Shown here in pieces: positions 17,133-25,157 of a DNA stretch of 42,667 nt. Below the pieces are notes generated by a model. It was not told the origin of the DNA, did not search any database, and was given only the letters and a program-made list of their open reading frames with translations. The stretch's first letter is position 1; every line of letters starts with the position of its first letter. The translations under genes were made by a program, and so were the position numbers. Source of the DNA: a virus. The stretch covers positions 1 through 42,667 of the IMG/VR virus record IMGVR_UViG_3300046001_005762. One strand, written 5' to 3'.

Positions 17133-19238
17133 TTAAGCCTCATCATCACCTATTATTTCTATAGGTATTATACTCATATTTAAATAAACCATATCACTTT
17201 TTTCTTCAGTAGATTTACCTTCTCCATCAACACCGCTATCATCAACGTCATTCACAGGACCATCATTATTAATTGGTATTTCCCCTCCCTGATCTTTATT
17301 GTACCAATCTATACATCTTTGATCAACTTGTTTTTGTAAATCTTCTAATTGAGAAACACTTATTCTTTCTTTTTCTCCTGGAGGAGTTAATACTTTATCT
17401 AAAACATCATCCATTGTTGAGTCTTCTCCTAAACCTGCGTATTCTACTAAAAACCCAACAACTTGATTATCCTCTTTCTGTTTTTCTACACTTTCTTCAA
17501 AAGTAAGTATGCCATTTTTCATTTTAGTTATAGAATTTGTAAGTTTTAATTTTTTTCCATCAGCCCCTGAACAGAATTTTTCTATTTCGGCTTCGTCCAT
17601 ACTTTCTAAATCACCAATTTCCTTAAGTGTTTTAGAGTAATCCTCTACTTCCTTTTTTAATTCTTCGAAAGTTTTTTTAGTTTCCTCAATTTTAGTAGTA
17701 CATTCTATAAAACAAGGTGATTCGGTAACTTTTGATGGATCAATTCCTTCTTCAGTCTCACAATAATTTTTACACCATTCGTTGTCTGCTTCCGCACTAG
17801 AAAAGTATTCTATAACCCCATCAATTTTATCTACAAAACCATCCATTACTGTATCTTTTAAGAAAAAAAGATACGCAGGTACTTTTTTAGTCCAAAAAGT
17901 GTCTACCGCAAATGGTTTTGACTCACCCCTTTGATATTCTTTATAAGAACCGTAAAAATAAGCGAAAAACATTTGTTCAACAACCAACCTACCTTTATTC
18001 TCTGCAAATCTCGCCCAAGTTCTCCAATCCGATAAATCAAATGCGGGTCCATTAAATGCAGTAATCCTACTTTTAGTAAAACCTGGCGGTACTAAATTTG
18101 TTTTTCCACCTAACCATCTTACAACTCTAACACCCGTACTAGTTACTGGAAACAAATATCTTAAAACACCTAAAAGTGATTTATCCATATTTTTAGTATC
18201 TGCTGGTGGTATTTTGTTATCACCATATTTGTTATTACCAGTTTCTATAGGATCTGGTTTAGGTGTTGTATTAGTTGTTCCTAACTCTTTTATATCTACA
18301 ATATTTCCATCACCATCAATCGTTACTATTGTATTATCTATTTTTTCTACGGTATAATATTTACCATCTTGACCTTTTACCACTAAAGTTCCACCATTAC
18401 TTATTCCCTCTTCTACTCCCTTAATACTAATAGGTTTTGGGGTTTCCCCTTTCTTAGACAATAATTCCATAGCCTTTTCTATTAATCCAATCATTTGTCC
18501 TTGAATTACATCGGGATTTCCGTTAGGGTTGATTGGTTCACTAGTAGATTTTACATTTCCTGTAACGTCACCATCACTTATTGTTGATGTGGGTACATCA
18601 TCACCACCAGTGACAAAATCCTCTTCCGCTTTTTTAACATCGTAGTCATTCACCTCTTTCATTTCTCCACCTTCTTCTCTATAAGTTTTAATATTACCAC
18701 CTTCATCCTTTACGTGTAAAACATTTTCCCTTGTTTTAACGTCTTTAACTACAACTCTTTGTGTGTTATCAGGTACATTTTTAATTGATTTTCCTTGTGA
18801 CTCTAACCACATATCTAAAAATGCTTCTCTTAAACCTCCTTCTTCAGGAATACCTTTTAAAATATCTTTCATTAACTTTTCATCTAATTGATTTAAAGTA
18901 TTTTTACTTTGAATTCTAGAAAGTTCAGATGCCATATCCTTTACATAATCAAAATCCTTAGTTGATGGGATTATTTTTCTCCATAAAGAATCGTATTGAT
19001 TTAAATGTCTAGATAAATCATCATAATTTCTTATTTCAGTCTCTAAAAAGTTAGTTAATAATTTTGGATCGAATCCTTTCAAAACTACTGCAACGTTTGA
19101 CAACGCTTTCATTAATTTTTTTCCGACACCTTGTTCAGTTAATAAATTAGATTCATTAAGATTACCGTGTACTCTACTATTATTAAAAAGAGATTTCATT
19201 CTATTAATCTCTTCATTAAGTGTTAATATTTTTTTCAT
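17133..19238 (-). CDS. Virion-type protein with LNEEI leader, internal hydrophobic region
   Basis: 701 residues, function not recognised. The N-terminus MKKILTLNEEINRMKSLF belongs to the shared leader family, and LTE-Q at residues 33-36 is a possible prohead-protease site. Residues about 170-350 are Gly/Asp-rich and low complexity. About 350-470 is hydrophobic and aromatic: LLGVLRYLFPVTSTGVRVVR, then VVEQMFFAYFYGSYKEYQRG and PAYLFFLKDTVMDGFVDKID, which could touch a membrane. A four-Cys pair follows, CKNYC and CFIEC (about 487-515), then a helical region and an acidic end. The leader and the hydrophobic core would suit a protein packed in the head and injected. It starts one base after the stop of the 216-residue gene. 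Confidence 0.65.
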   Translation of the reverse strand: MKKILTLNEEINRMKSLFNNSRVHGNLNESNLLTEQGVGKKLMKALSNVAVVLKGFDPKLLTNFLETEIRNYDDLSRHLNQYDSLWRKIIPSTKDFDYVKDMASELSRIQSKNTLNQLDEKLMKDILKGIPEEGGLREAFLDMWLESQGKSIKNVPDNTQRVVVKDVKTRENVLHVKDEGGNIKTYREEGGEMKEVNDYDVKKAEEDFVTGGDDVPTSTISDGDVTGNVKSTSEPINPNGNPDVIQGQMIGLIEKAMELLSKKGETPKPISIKGVEEGISNGGTLVVKGQDGKYYTVEKIDNTIVTIDGDGNIVDIKELGTTNTTPKPDPIETGNNKYGDNKIPPADTKNMDKSLLGVLRYLFPVTSTGVRVVRWLGGKTNLVPPGFTKSRITAFNGPAFDLSDWRTWARFAENKGRLVVEQMFFAYFYGSYKEYQRGESKPFAVDTFWTKKVPAYLFFLKDTVMDGFVDKIDGVIEYFSSAEADNEWCKNYCETEEGIDPSKVTESPCFIECTTKIEETKKTFEELKKEVEDYSKTLKEIGDLESMDEAEIEKFCSGADGKKLKLTNSITKMKNGILTFEESVEKQKEDNQVVGFLVEYAGLGEDSTMDDVLDKVLTPPGEKERISVSQLEDLQKQVDQRCIDWYNKDQGGEIPINNDGPVNDVDDSGVDGEGKSTEEKSDMVYLNMSIIPIEIIGDDEA

Positions 19239-19239
19239 T

Positions 19240-19890
19240 TTATGTTGTTAATAAAGATATTATTTTTGTCAAAACTGTATTATTAGATGTAACATTATAA
19301 TTAAATAACCAAGTTAAAAGATTTTTATACATCAAATCACCAACAGGTATATTTAAAGTTGTAGATTCAGAACTACTTATTTCGATGGAATTTCCAGTAT
19401 TATCTTTTACCTTTTCATCTTTAGGTAATATTGAAGAACCACTCCATATACCTTGATATTTAAATTGATTGATTGTTAATTTATTACCTGATTCATCACA
19501 TTCAAATTTACCTCTATATACTAATTTATCGTTATTGTTATTACTATTTAATTTAATACTCAAATACACTTGATTATCTGCATAAAATGTAAAATGATAT
19601 TTAGGTAAACCACCTTCTTTTTTTACTGACTTTGCTAATACATAACAATCTTTTGAAGATGATTTTGTTGAGTTGATGATTAAGTCAGAAATCCCATTTG
19701 CAGTTAATATGTTATAAACACATTTAATGACAGGGTTTTCATCACAGATATCTTGTTTTTCAGTTGGGGCATAAACAGTATATCCTTTACCCTCTAGATC
19801 GGTTTCACATTGATTAAGATCACTACCACATTGCTCTGTTAGTGTTATCAACCTCTTTATATTTTTTATTTCTTCATTTAAGTTTCTCAT
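19240..19890 (-). CDS. Secreted-like beta protein with short LNEEI leader
   Basis: 216 residues, function not recognised. The leader is MRNLNEEIKNIKRLITLTEQ; cleavage at LTE-Q (17-20) would expose a mature N-terminus QCGSDLNQCETDLEGKGYTV. Cysteines at about 21, 27, 49, 57, 82 and 126 are unusually many for a phage cytoplasmic protein. The rest is beta-rich (YHFTFYADNQVYLSIKLNSN, then FKYQGIWSGSSI), with a hydrophobic C-terminus. It overlaps the 56-residue gene by 17 bases. The leader plus the cysteines suggest a virion or injected protein. No enzyme family is visible. Confidence 0.6.
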   Translation of the reverse strand: MRNLNEEIKNIKRLITLTEQCGSDLNQCETDLEGKGYTVYAPTEKQDICDENPVIKCVYNILTANGISDLIINSTKSSSKDCYVLAKSVKKEGGLPKYHFTFYADNQVYLSIKLNSNNNNDKLVYRGKFECDESGNKLTINQFKYQGIWSGSSILPKDEKVKDNTGNSIEISSSESTTLNIPVGDLMYKNLLTWLFNYNVTSNNTVLTKIISLLTT

Positions 19891-20044
19891 CTGTAATAAT
19901 TTTTAACTCATCTCTATATGTATCAATTTCTAATTTTAAGGATTCAACCAATTCTTTGTCAGTTATTCCATAAATATTAAAAATATTGAAAATCTCCCCA
20001 ACTCTTTCGTTTATTTCTTTTATTCTTTGTTTAATTTCTTCCAT
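19874..20044 (-). CDS. Small helical protein
   Basis: 56 residues. The start at 20044 comes 4 bases after the 784-residue gene's stop, and the end overlaps the next gene by 17 bases, so it fits exactly between its neighbours. The sequence starts MEEIKQRIKEINERVGEIFN and continues IFNIYGITDKELVESLKLEI, ending with a charged helix. It is mostly amphipathic helix, with no leader motif and no cysteine. Role unknown; the packing and coding-like composition support it being a gene. Confidence 0.6.
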   Translation of the reverse strand: MEEIKQRIKEINERVGEIFNIFNIYGITDKELVESLKLEIDTYRDELKIITDEKLK

Positions 20045-20048
20045 AAAT

Positions 20049-22403
20049 TTAAAACTTATTTAACCTATCTTTAATTTCTTTTTCTTCATCTTCATTATAA
20101 TCAATATAAGGTTGTTTAATCATATCAATATGTTCTTGTTTTTCATAATATTTAACACCCTCTTTTTTTTCTTCACCCTCTTTAGGTGCCAATTCTATTT
20201 TTTCTGAACTAAACACTTTTGACATCTGTGCCTTTCTTTCTTTAAAAGTAGTAGTTTGGAATTTTTCAGGTACATTTAAATTCATATCATCTAGACTTAT
20301 TTCTTTTCCTGATTTTACTAAATTTTTATCAAAAGGTCTCCACCCTGATTTCCAAGCATTTGCTAATAAAGTATTATCGTTAACTGACCCATTAGACCCA
20401 AATACTTCTTTTGTAGATTCCCACCCATATCCTTCTTTTTCGACTAAACCTCTTATATCTTCTCTATTTGCATATTTTATGTAATTATAATTGTCACCTA
20501 TCCATTGTTGTACCTCAGGTATTTCCAGCGCTTCAGTAAGAACTAAAAATAAACCTAATTCCCTTAATGCCTCTTTTCCTGCCTGTGTTTTTACAAATTT
20601 ATTTAATGATTTTATTACATCACCATTATTGGATAAAACTAAATTTTTAAATCTACTATCGTTAGAAATTCTTCTTAGGTTTGCCCTACCGATTTTTGAA
20701 TCTATCTTTGATAAAGCCTCACTATATTTATTTGCGACTGATATATCAATTTTACTAAAATCTTTAATTATATCATGACCAACTAAAATATCTGAATTAC
20801 TTAACCCATATTTATCTGCAGTTTCTTTATATATTTTAGTCAATTTAGTGTCTTTCTCCGCCGCCTTTAAATTTTTATAAATAGGTAATTCCTTTTCAGT
20901 TCTATTAATTACTTCGTTAGCATAACTATAAATTTTTGGATTTTTTTCAGCTGCAGTTAATAATCGTTTTGTTTGACTAACACCACCACCTAAAAACCCA
21001 CCAAATAAAGTTAAACCTCCTGCCAATAATGCCATATTACGTTCATCAGAACTTTTCGCAGTTGCTGCTTCTACACCATACGCACCTGCATTTACAAAAT
21101 CTAACCCCATACTAACTATTGGTCCTACACCTGGTATTGCTAATGCCGCAATAGAAGCAATATCTAATGCACAATGATAGTCAGTAAAACAATCACCTAA
21201 ATAAGACCAAATAGAACCACCAGTATTATACTTATTGATAGACCCAATACCACTTGGGATATCGTATGATGAAATTGATTTTATGTTTTGTGTAATGACA
21301 TTTAAGTTATTAGTTCCCCAGTATGCATTAAACCACCCCCACCATCCATCGGGAAATAAATTAGACTTATATGCATCTTTATCACTTCTAAATGTATCAT
21401 CTAAGTCTTTTTGTAACTTACCGAAGTCAAAATAAAAATTAGATAAGTAAACAACAAACTGTGCTGGATGTTTACCAATCGTTTTTGATGACACTACCTT
21501 TCCCATTTCATAGTCAAAATACTTTGCGGTATAGAATAAAGGTGGTGCACAAGTACTACCTACAGATGTAACACATACCTCAACGTTACCCTTTACAGAG
21601 GATATAACTTTATCTGAAATAAGTCCACTTGTTAAATATCTTGTTGCGTTTAAAGCACTTTGTGCCATCAGATGATTACCCGATAATGGGTTTTTTGGCA
21701 TTATATCAGGATATCCTCCTGGTGTTGACATCCCAAACCCTAATTCTTTTAAAAACGTTCTTACATTCTCAATGTTAGCATCTACAGAAGCCTTTTTATT
21801 TATAATTTCTTCTTTTTCTTTTTTGATGGAACCATCTACTTTCGAAATTACATCATCAACATCTGTCGATTTAACAGAATTAACCCAAATGGAGTTTAAT
21901 TTCTTTATTTCCTCTTTCCCATTATAATAATTTTTTTCATTAGGATCAATAGTTTGACTTAAGGTTGCACCGTCACTACTATTCCACCATTCTTTATTTT
22001 TATAATTGTAAGAGTATCTATATTCCCCACCTTTAGATAGGTTTATAAACTCTGATCCCGCTGCGGTTGATAACCAAACGGAATCGAATTTTGTTTTTCC
22101 TACTTTATAAGATTTTAGGAAAGAACCACCGTATGGGTTACTACTTGTTTCATCTAAATCGTATATACTTTTTTTACCGTATTTTTTACTAAGATCATCC
22201 GAAGAGTTTGCCCATTGTCTATACAATTTGGCAATAGTTTTTTGTTTTTGACTAATAACACCATTCACAGTTAAATCCTCAATATTTGACGTACTACGCC
22301 AATTCAAAGTGTCTCCTTTAACAGGAACTTGCCATAAAACTGGTTGTTCATTTAAAAAAACTCTTTTATATTGTTCTTCAGATATTACTACTCTTTTCTT
22401 CAT
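20049..22403 (-). CDS. Probable ejected protein with membrane-active segment and ISEEQYK leader
   Basis: 784 residues, function not recognised. The leader MKKRVVISEEQYKRVFLNEQ has a possible cleavage at LNE-Q (17-20). Residues about 405-480 hold a strongly hydrophobic Gly/Ala-rich stretch, DIASIAALAIPGVGPIVSMG then LDFVNAGAYGVEAA, and MALLAGGLTLFGGFLGGGVS. Such segments occur in pore-forming or injected phage proteins and in pre-toxin regions. The C-terminal half is helical and Lys-rich, and the last 60 residues are acidic (EGEEKKEG, NEDEEKEIKDRL). It starts 27 bases after the stop of the 385-residue gene, with no promoter element between. My reading is an internal head protein that enters the cell with the DNA. 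No catalytic motif was identified. Confidence 0.6.
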   Translation of the reverse strand: MKKRVVISEEQYKRVFLNEQPVLWQVPVKGDTLNWRSTSNIEDLTVNGVISQKQKTIAKLYRQWANSSDDLSKKYGKKSIYDLDETSSNPYGGSFLKSYKVGKTKFDSVWLSTAAGSEFINLSKGGEYRYSYNYKNKEWWNSSDGATLSQTIDPNEKNYYNGKEEIKKLNSIWVNSVKSTDVDDVISKVDGSIKKEKEEIINKKASVDANIENVRTFLKELGFGMSTPGGYPDIMPKNPLSGNHLMAQSALNATRYLTSGLISDKVISSVKGNVEVCVTSVGSTCAPPLFYTAKYFDYEMGKVVSSKTIGKHPAQFVVYLSNFYFDFGKLQKDLDDTFRSDKDAYKSNLFPDGWWGWFNAYWGTNNLNVITQNIKSISSYDIPSGIGSINKYNTGGSIWSYLGDCFTDYHCALDIASIAALAIPGVGPIVSMGLDFVNAGAYGVEAATAKSSDERNMALLAGGLTLFGGFLGGGVSQTKRLLTAAEKNPKIYSYANEVINRTEKELPIYKNLKAAEKDTKLTKIYKETADKYGLSNSDILVGHDIIKDFSKIDISVANKYSEALSKIDSKIGRANLRRISNDSRFKNLVLSNNGDVIKSLNKFVKTQAGKEALRELGLFLVLTEALEIPEVQQWIGDNYNYIKYANREDIRGLVEKEGYGWESTKEVFGSNGSVNDNTLLANAWKSGWRPFDKNLVKSGKEISLDDMNLNVPEKFQTTTFKERKAQMSKVFSSEKIELAPKEGEEKKEGVKYYEKQEHIDMIKQPYIDYNEDEEKEIKDRLNKF

Positions 22404-22430
22404 ATACTATATTATGTGTCAAAACTTTTA

Positions 22431-23588
22431 TTAAACATTAGTTAGTACAAACGAACCAACATCCATTTTATCTGTTTCAACTGCCTTTTGAATCACTATT
22501 CTTTGTTTATTTGGATCAATGTTCAATTCTTTATATATAAAACTTACATATTCTTTTCTGAATTTGATATTCCCCTTATCATTTTTATCTACTAATGGAA
22601 CGTTCATTTTTGAACGGAAATTAAATTTGTTTGCCCCAACCTTTCTAATAATTGCAACTTTAGTACCATTTTGATTTTTAACAACATATCTTTCTCCTTC
22701 TACACCACCTTCTGCCTTCGCATCGTCAAATGTATCTCCAGTAATTTCTTCATCTTTACCTGCACCAAGTTCTATCATTTTTTCGGTTGGTTTAAGACCC
22801 AATGTTTTATACATTATTCGTATCTCATCACCTTTTCTAAACAAACCTTCTTTCTCAAAAGTTTGGTAGAAGTTTTTCATACAAAACTCTACACCCTGTA
22901 TATCTTCTTTTTCGAATTCTTCTTTAGTTTTACCTTGTCTTACTTGTTTGTACATATCCTTTATATGATCTCTACATTCCTCTTTACTCTTATTAATCTC
23001 TTTTCCAGTTGCATTAACATCGTCTTTTCTTTGTTGTTTAACATCACCCGCATCCTTTTTTGTAGAGAACTCTGGATTAGTACCCGATTTAGATTTAAAC
23101 CAATCCGAAGCCAATACCGTAGTTAACTGTTTTTTAAAATCGTCAACATTGACATTATCCTTAGTAGATTTAAAAATAAATTTATCTTTAACCTCGTCAA
23201 CAACATATTTTAACTCTTTATCTGCACCAAACGATAATGTACTTTCCCAAGATGTTACAATTTTGTTAGAATCTTTATTTAAAGTAATAGAAAGTTGTAA
23301 AGTTGCCCTATTAAAATCAATTTTTTTAATATCTTCATCAGGATCATTAGTTTCTATAGCATTTTTAACTTTAACAATATTATATTGGTTAAATATTTTA
23401 GTATATCTTTCACTTTCAGGTTTCAATTGATCCTGTTCAAAACCATCACTTTTTAGTATATTTGAATAATCCTCAACAGGATTACCACTAACGTCCTCAG
23501 TTATAAGATTACCGAACATTCTCTCTTCAGTAAAAAGAGACTTCATTCTCTCAATCTCTTCGTTTAAAGTATTAATATTTCTTTTCAT
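22431..23588 (-). CDS. Virion-type protein with LNEEI leader
   Basis: 385 residues, function not recognised. The leader MKRNINTLNEEIERMKSLF is nearly identical to that of the 701-residue protein, followed by ITE-D at residues 29-32. After the leader the protein is Lys/Asp-rich, with a small cysteine-containing helical region (EECRDHIKDMYKQVRQGKTK, then VEFCMKNFYQTFEKEG). The C-terminal domain contains GERYVVKNQNGTKVAIIRKV, then NFRSKMNVPLVDKNDKGNIK and FRKEYVSFIYKELNIDPNKQ. It leads the leader-protein block, following its own ATATTTATAT element and the terminator after the tail tube gene. Confidence 0.65.
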   Translation of the reverse strand: MKRNINTLNEEIERMKSLFTEERMFGNLITEDVSGNPVEDYSNILKSDGFEQDQLKPESERYTKIFNQYNIVKVKNAIETNDPDEDIKKIDFNRATLQLSITLNKDSNKIVTSWESTLSFGADKELKYVVDEVKDKFIFKSTKDNVNVDDFKKQLTTVLASDWFKSKSGTNPEFSTKKDAGDVKQQRKDDVNATGKEINKSKEECRDHIKDMYKQVRQGKTKEEFEKEDIQGVEFCMKNFYQTFEKEGLFRKGDEIRIMYKTLGLKPTEKMIELGAGKDEEITGDTFDDAKAEGGVEGERYVVKNQNGTKVAIIRKVGANKFNFRSKMNVPLVDKNDKGNIKFRKEYVSFIYKELNIDPNKQRIVIQKAVETDKMDVGSFVLTNV

Positions 23589-23600
23589 TTTTTTCTTTTT

Positions 23601-23610
23601 ATATAAATAT
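23601..23610 (-). promoter_or_regulatory. ATATTTATAT element (candidate late promoter)
   Basis: CTCAATATTTATATAAAAAG on the minus strand, 12 bases before the ATG at 23588 and just after the tube terminator. It probably drives the 23588-17133 block. Confidence 0.55.
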
Positions 23611-23641
23611 TGAGGATTTATAAAAAAGTTATTATAAACAA

Positions 23642-23680
23642 AAAATCCTCACCATATAATATATATACGGTAAGGATTTT
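23642..23680 (-). terminator. Terminator after the tail tube gene
   Basis: On the minus strand AAAATCCTTACC pairs with GGTGAGGATTTT (12 pairs, one G-T), with a 15-base AT loop and TTTTTTG following. It starts 22 bases after the tube stop. The 3' arm could alternatively pair with AAATCCTCA at 23619-23611 just before the next promoter element. Confidence 0.75.
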
Positions 23681-23702
23681 GTAAATATGTAAATAAACAG
23701 TA

Positions 23703-24191
23703 TTAGAATACGTTTATCGCTCTGTCAAATCGAAGTGTACAGGTTATATCCGCTAAGTCTGAAGAAGAGTAATCTAACCCACCAAAGTCAACATCATTTA
23801 ACTGAGTACTTTGAAGAATCCATTTCTGAACAACAACTCCTGTTGGGTCCAACATTTCTAACTCAACATCTTTTTTGTAACCTGCAGCATATCCTTGTCT
23901 ACCAGTTACTGATTCAGAGTGTAAACGAACCCACTCCATTAACGCTTGTGTTGCAGAAGGTCCAATAGGATCTCTAAACGTTACGGAAATTGATTCCCAT
24001 CTAAATCTACCGATAACATATGTTTCAGTATTTAGGAAAGGTATCGCTACCTCATCACTTGTATATTTTGGTCTTGACGTAGTAGATACCCACCACTCTT
24101 GAATTCCTAACTCATCAGGAAATCTCAAAATAAACCTATTCTTTCTTAATGGTTCATAAGGAACAGGCATTCTCATTAATAAATCCGCCAT
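23703..24191 (-). CDS. 19: Tail tube protein (gp19-like)
   Basis: 162 residues against 163 in T4 gp19. It forms the inner tube of the contractile tail, polymerising on the baseplate around the tape measure. Seen: MPVPYEPLRKNRFILRFPDE at the N-terminus (the usual P-x-x-x-N-R-F/W-x-L-R/V-x-F opening), VTFRDPIGPSATQALMEWVR in the middle, and a C-terminal beta segment DITCTLRFDRAINVF. Its 5' leader is about 45-55 bases long, AT-rich, with no Shine-Dalgarno sequence. It has its own candidate promoter upstream and its own terminator downstream, so it can be made in much larger amounts than its neighbours. Confidence 0.92.
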   Translation of the reverse strand: MADLLMRMPVPYEPLRKNRFILRFPDELGIQEWWVSTTSRPKYTSDEVAIPFLNTETYVIGRFRWESISVTFRDPIGPSATQALMEWVRLHSESVTGRQGYAAGYKKDVELEMLDPTGVVVQKWILQSTQLNDVDFGGLDYSSSDLADITCTLRFDRAINVF

Positions 24192-24235
24192 TTTAATTTG
24201 TTTTTAATTTTTTTGTTATAGTTGTATTATTTATT

Positions 24236-24245
24236 ATATAAATAT
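24236..24245 (-). promoter_or_regulatory. ATATTTATAT element (candidate late promoter of the tube)
   Basis: AATATTTATATAATAA on the minus strand, 45 bases before the tube ATG; identical over 16 bases to two others in the window. Confidence 0.55.
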
Positions 24246-24262
24246 TCTGTTTTTGAAAAAAA

Positions 24263-25084
24263 TTATTTTTTTATAATTATTCTTTTCTTTTTAGGATTTT
24301 TAGGGTCAGATGTATCGTAAATAATAAAATTTATTTCAGGATACAATTTTTGTAACTCATCCTCTATTAATTTTTCTATTATTTTAACATTATCTTCATC
24401 ATCGTCACTAAAACCTACACTAATCCCTTCAAACTCTGAATTATTTTTTATATTACCAATTTGTTTCACCACCTTTTCAACAAAACTTCTAAAGGCAATC
24501 TCCTTCCCTTTTTCAGGATTTGTACCACTCACATTTAAATCAAATTTATTTAAAAACTCTTCAGAAGAAACTGGATGATAATCCTGTAAATTTAAATACT
24601 CATCGATAGATAAACCATTTAGATTTTTCTCCATTTCTTTTCTCTCATCCCAATTGAGTGACTTTTCAATTAGTATCTTAATACCGTCTTTTATGGCTTG
24701 TGGTGAATTAGATCTAGCAGTAATAATTGAGAAGTCACTACCACTAATTAAAGCCTCTTTAAACTTATTAAAACTTGGTCCGTAACTTCTATAATTTAGT
24801 GATTCTTTTACATCTCTTATAAATGCGTCATAATCTCTAAAATCTTTAAAAGATTGTTTAATATCATTGTTGAGATATCTAAACTCTGTCCCTATTTTAT
24901 GTCTGATACTTCTAAATTGTTCTGTAGAAACTGATATCGGTGCCCACATTAAACCATTAATACTATAATCTAAATGTATTCTTGTTGGCATATTAAGAAT
25001 ATTGTCATCCCAATCAAATGAGTAAACCTTTTTCTTTGTTTCCTTTAAAATTTTGTATTGTGATTCACTAATTTTAATATTCAT
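24263..25084 (-). CDS. HAD-superfamily phosphatase with ISESQYK leader
   Basis: 273 residues. HAD motif I is VYSFDWDDN, with D24 (nucleophile) and D26. Motif II is SIITARSN at about residue 120. Motif IV is VGFSDDDEDN at about 226, where the acidic pair would hold Mg. These make a magnesium-dependent phosphatase or phosphohydrolase fold likely; the substrate is unknown. The N-terminus NIKISESQYKILKE resembles the ISEEQYK leader of the 784-residue protein, so this enzyme may also be packed in the virion. It lies between the small Cys protein and the tail tube, an unusual place for an enzyme. A terminator and an ATATTTATAT element immediately precede it, the element only 3 bases from the ATG. 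Confidence 0.7.
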   Translation of the reverse strand: MNIKISESQYKILKETKKKVYSFDWDDNILNMPTRIHLDYSINGLMWAPISVSTEQFRSIRHKIGTEFRYLNNDIKQSFKDFRDYDAFIRDVKESLNYRSYGPSFNKFKEALISGSDFSIITARSNSPQAIKDGIKILIEKSLNWDERKEMEKNLNGLSIDEYLNLQDYHPVSSEEFLNKFDLNVSGTNPEKGKEIAFRSFVEKVVKQIGNIKNNSEFEGISVGFSDDDEDNVKIIEKLIEDELQKLYPEINFIIYDTSDPKNPKKKRIIIKK

Positions 25085-25087
25085 ATC

Positions 25088-25097
25088 ATATAAATAT
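25088..25097 (-). promoter_or_regulatory. ATATTTATAT element 3 bases before an ATG
   Basis: ATATTTATAT then GAT then ATG on the minus strand. If this is a -10-like late promoter, transcription would start at or within the first codon and the message would be leaderless. Confidence 0.5.
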
Positions 25098-25104
25098 TTG
25101 TAAA

Positions 25105-25133
25105 AATAAAAAAACCCATCATAGGATGGGTTT
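25105..25133 (-). terminator. Intrinsic terminator after the small Cys protein
   Basis: On the minus strand a perfect 9-base stem, AAACCCATC pairing with GATGGGTTT, has a 4-base loop (CTAT) and is followed by a T tract (GGGTTTTTTTATTTTTA). It lies 24 bases after the stop of the 96-residue gene and ends the sheath transcript. Confidence 0.85.
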
Positions 25134-25157
25134 AAAAAATGATTTTTTTTGTTTTTT

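Noticed and set aside
22671-23126. 151-codon plus-strand frame, Phe/Cys-rich
   Set aside because: Antisense to the 385-residue leader protein; no homology-like pattern and no promoter.
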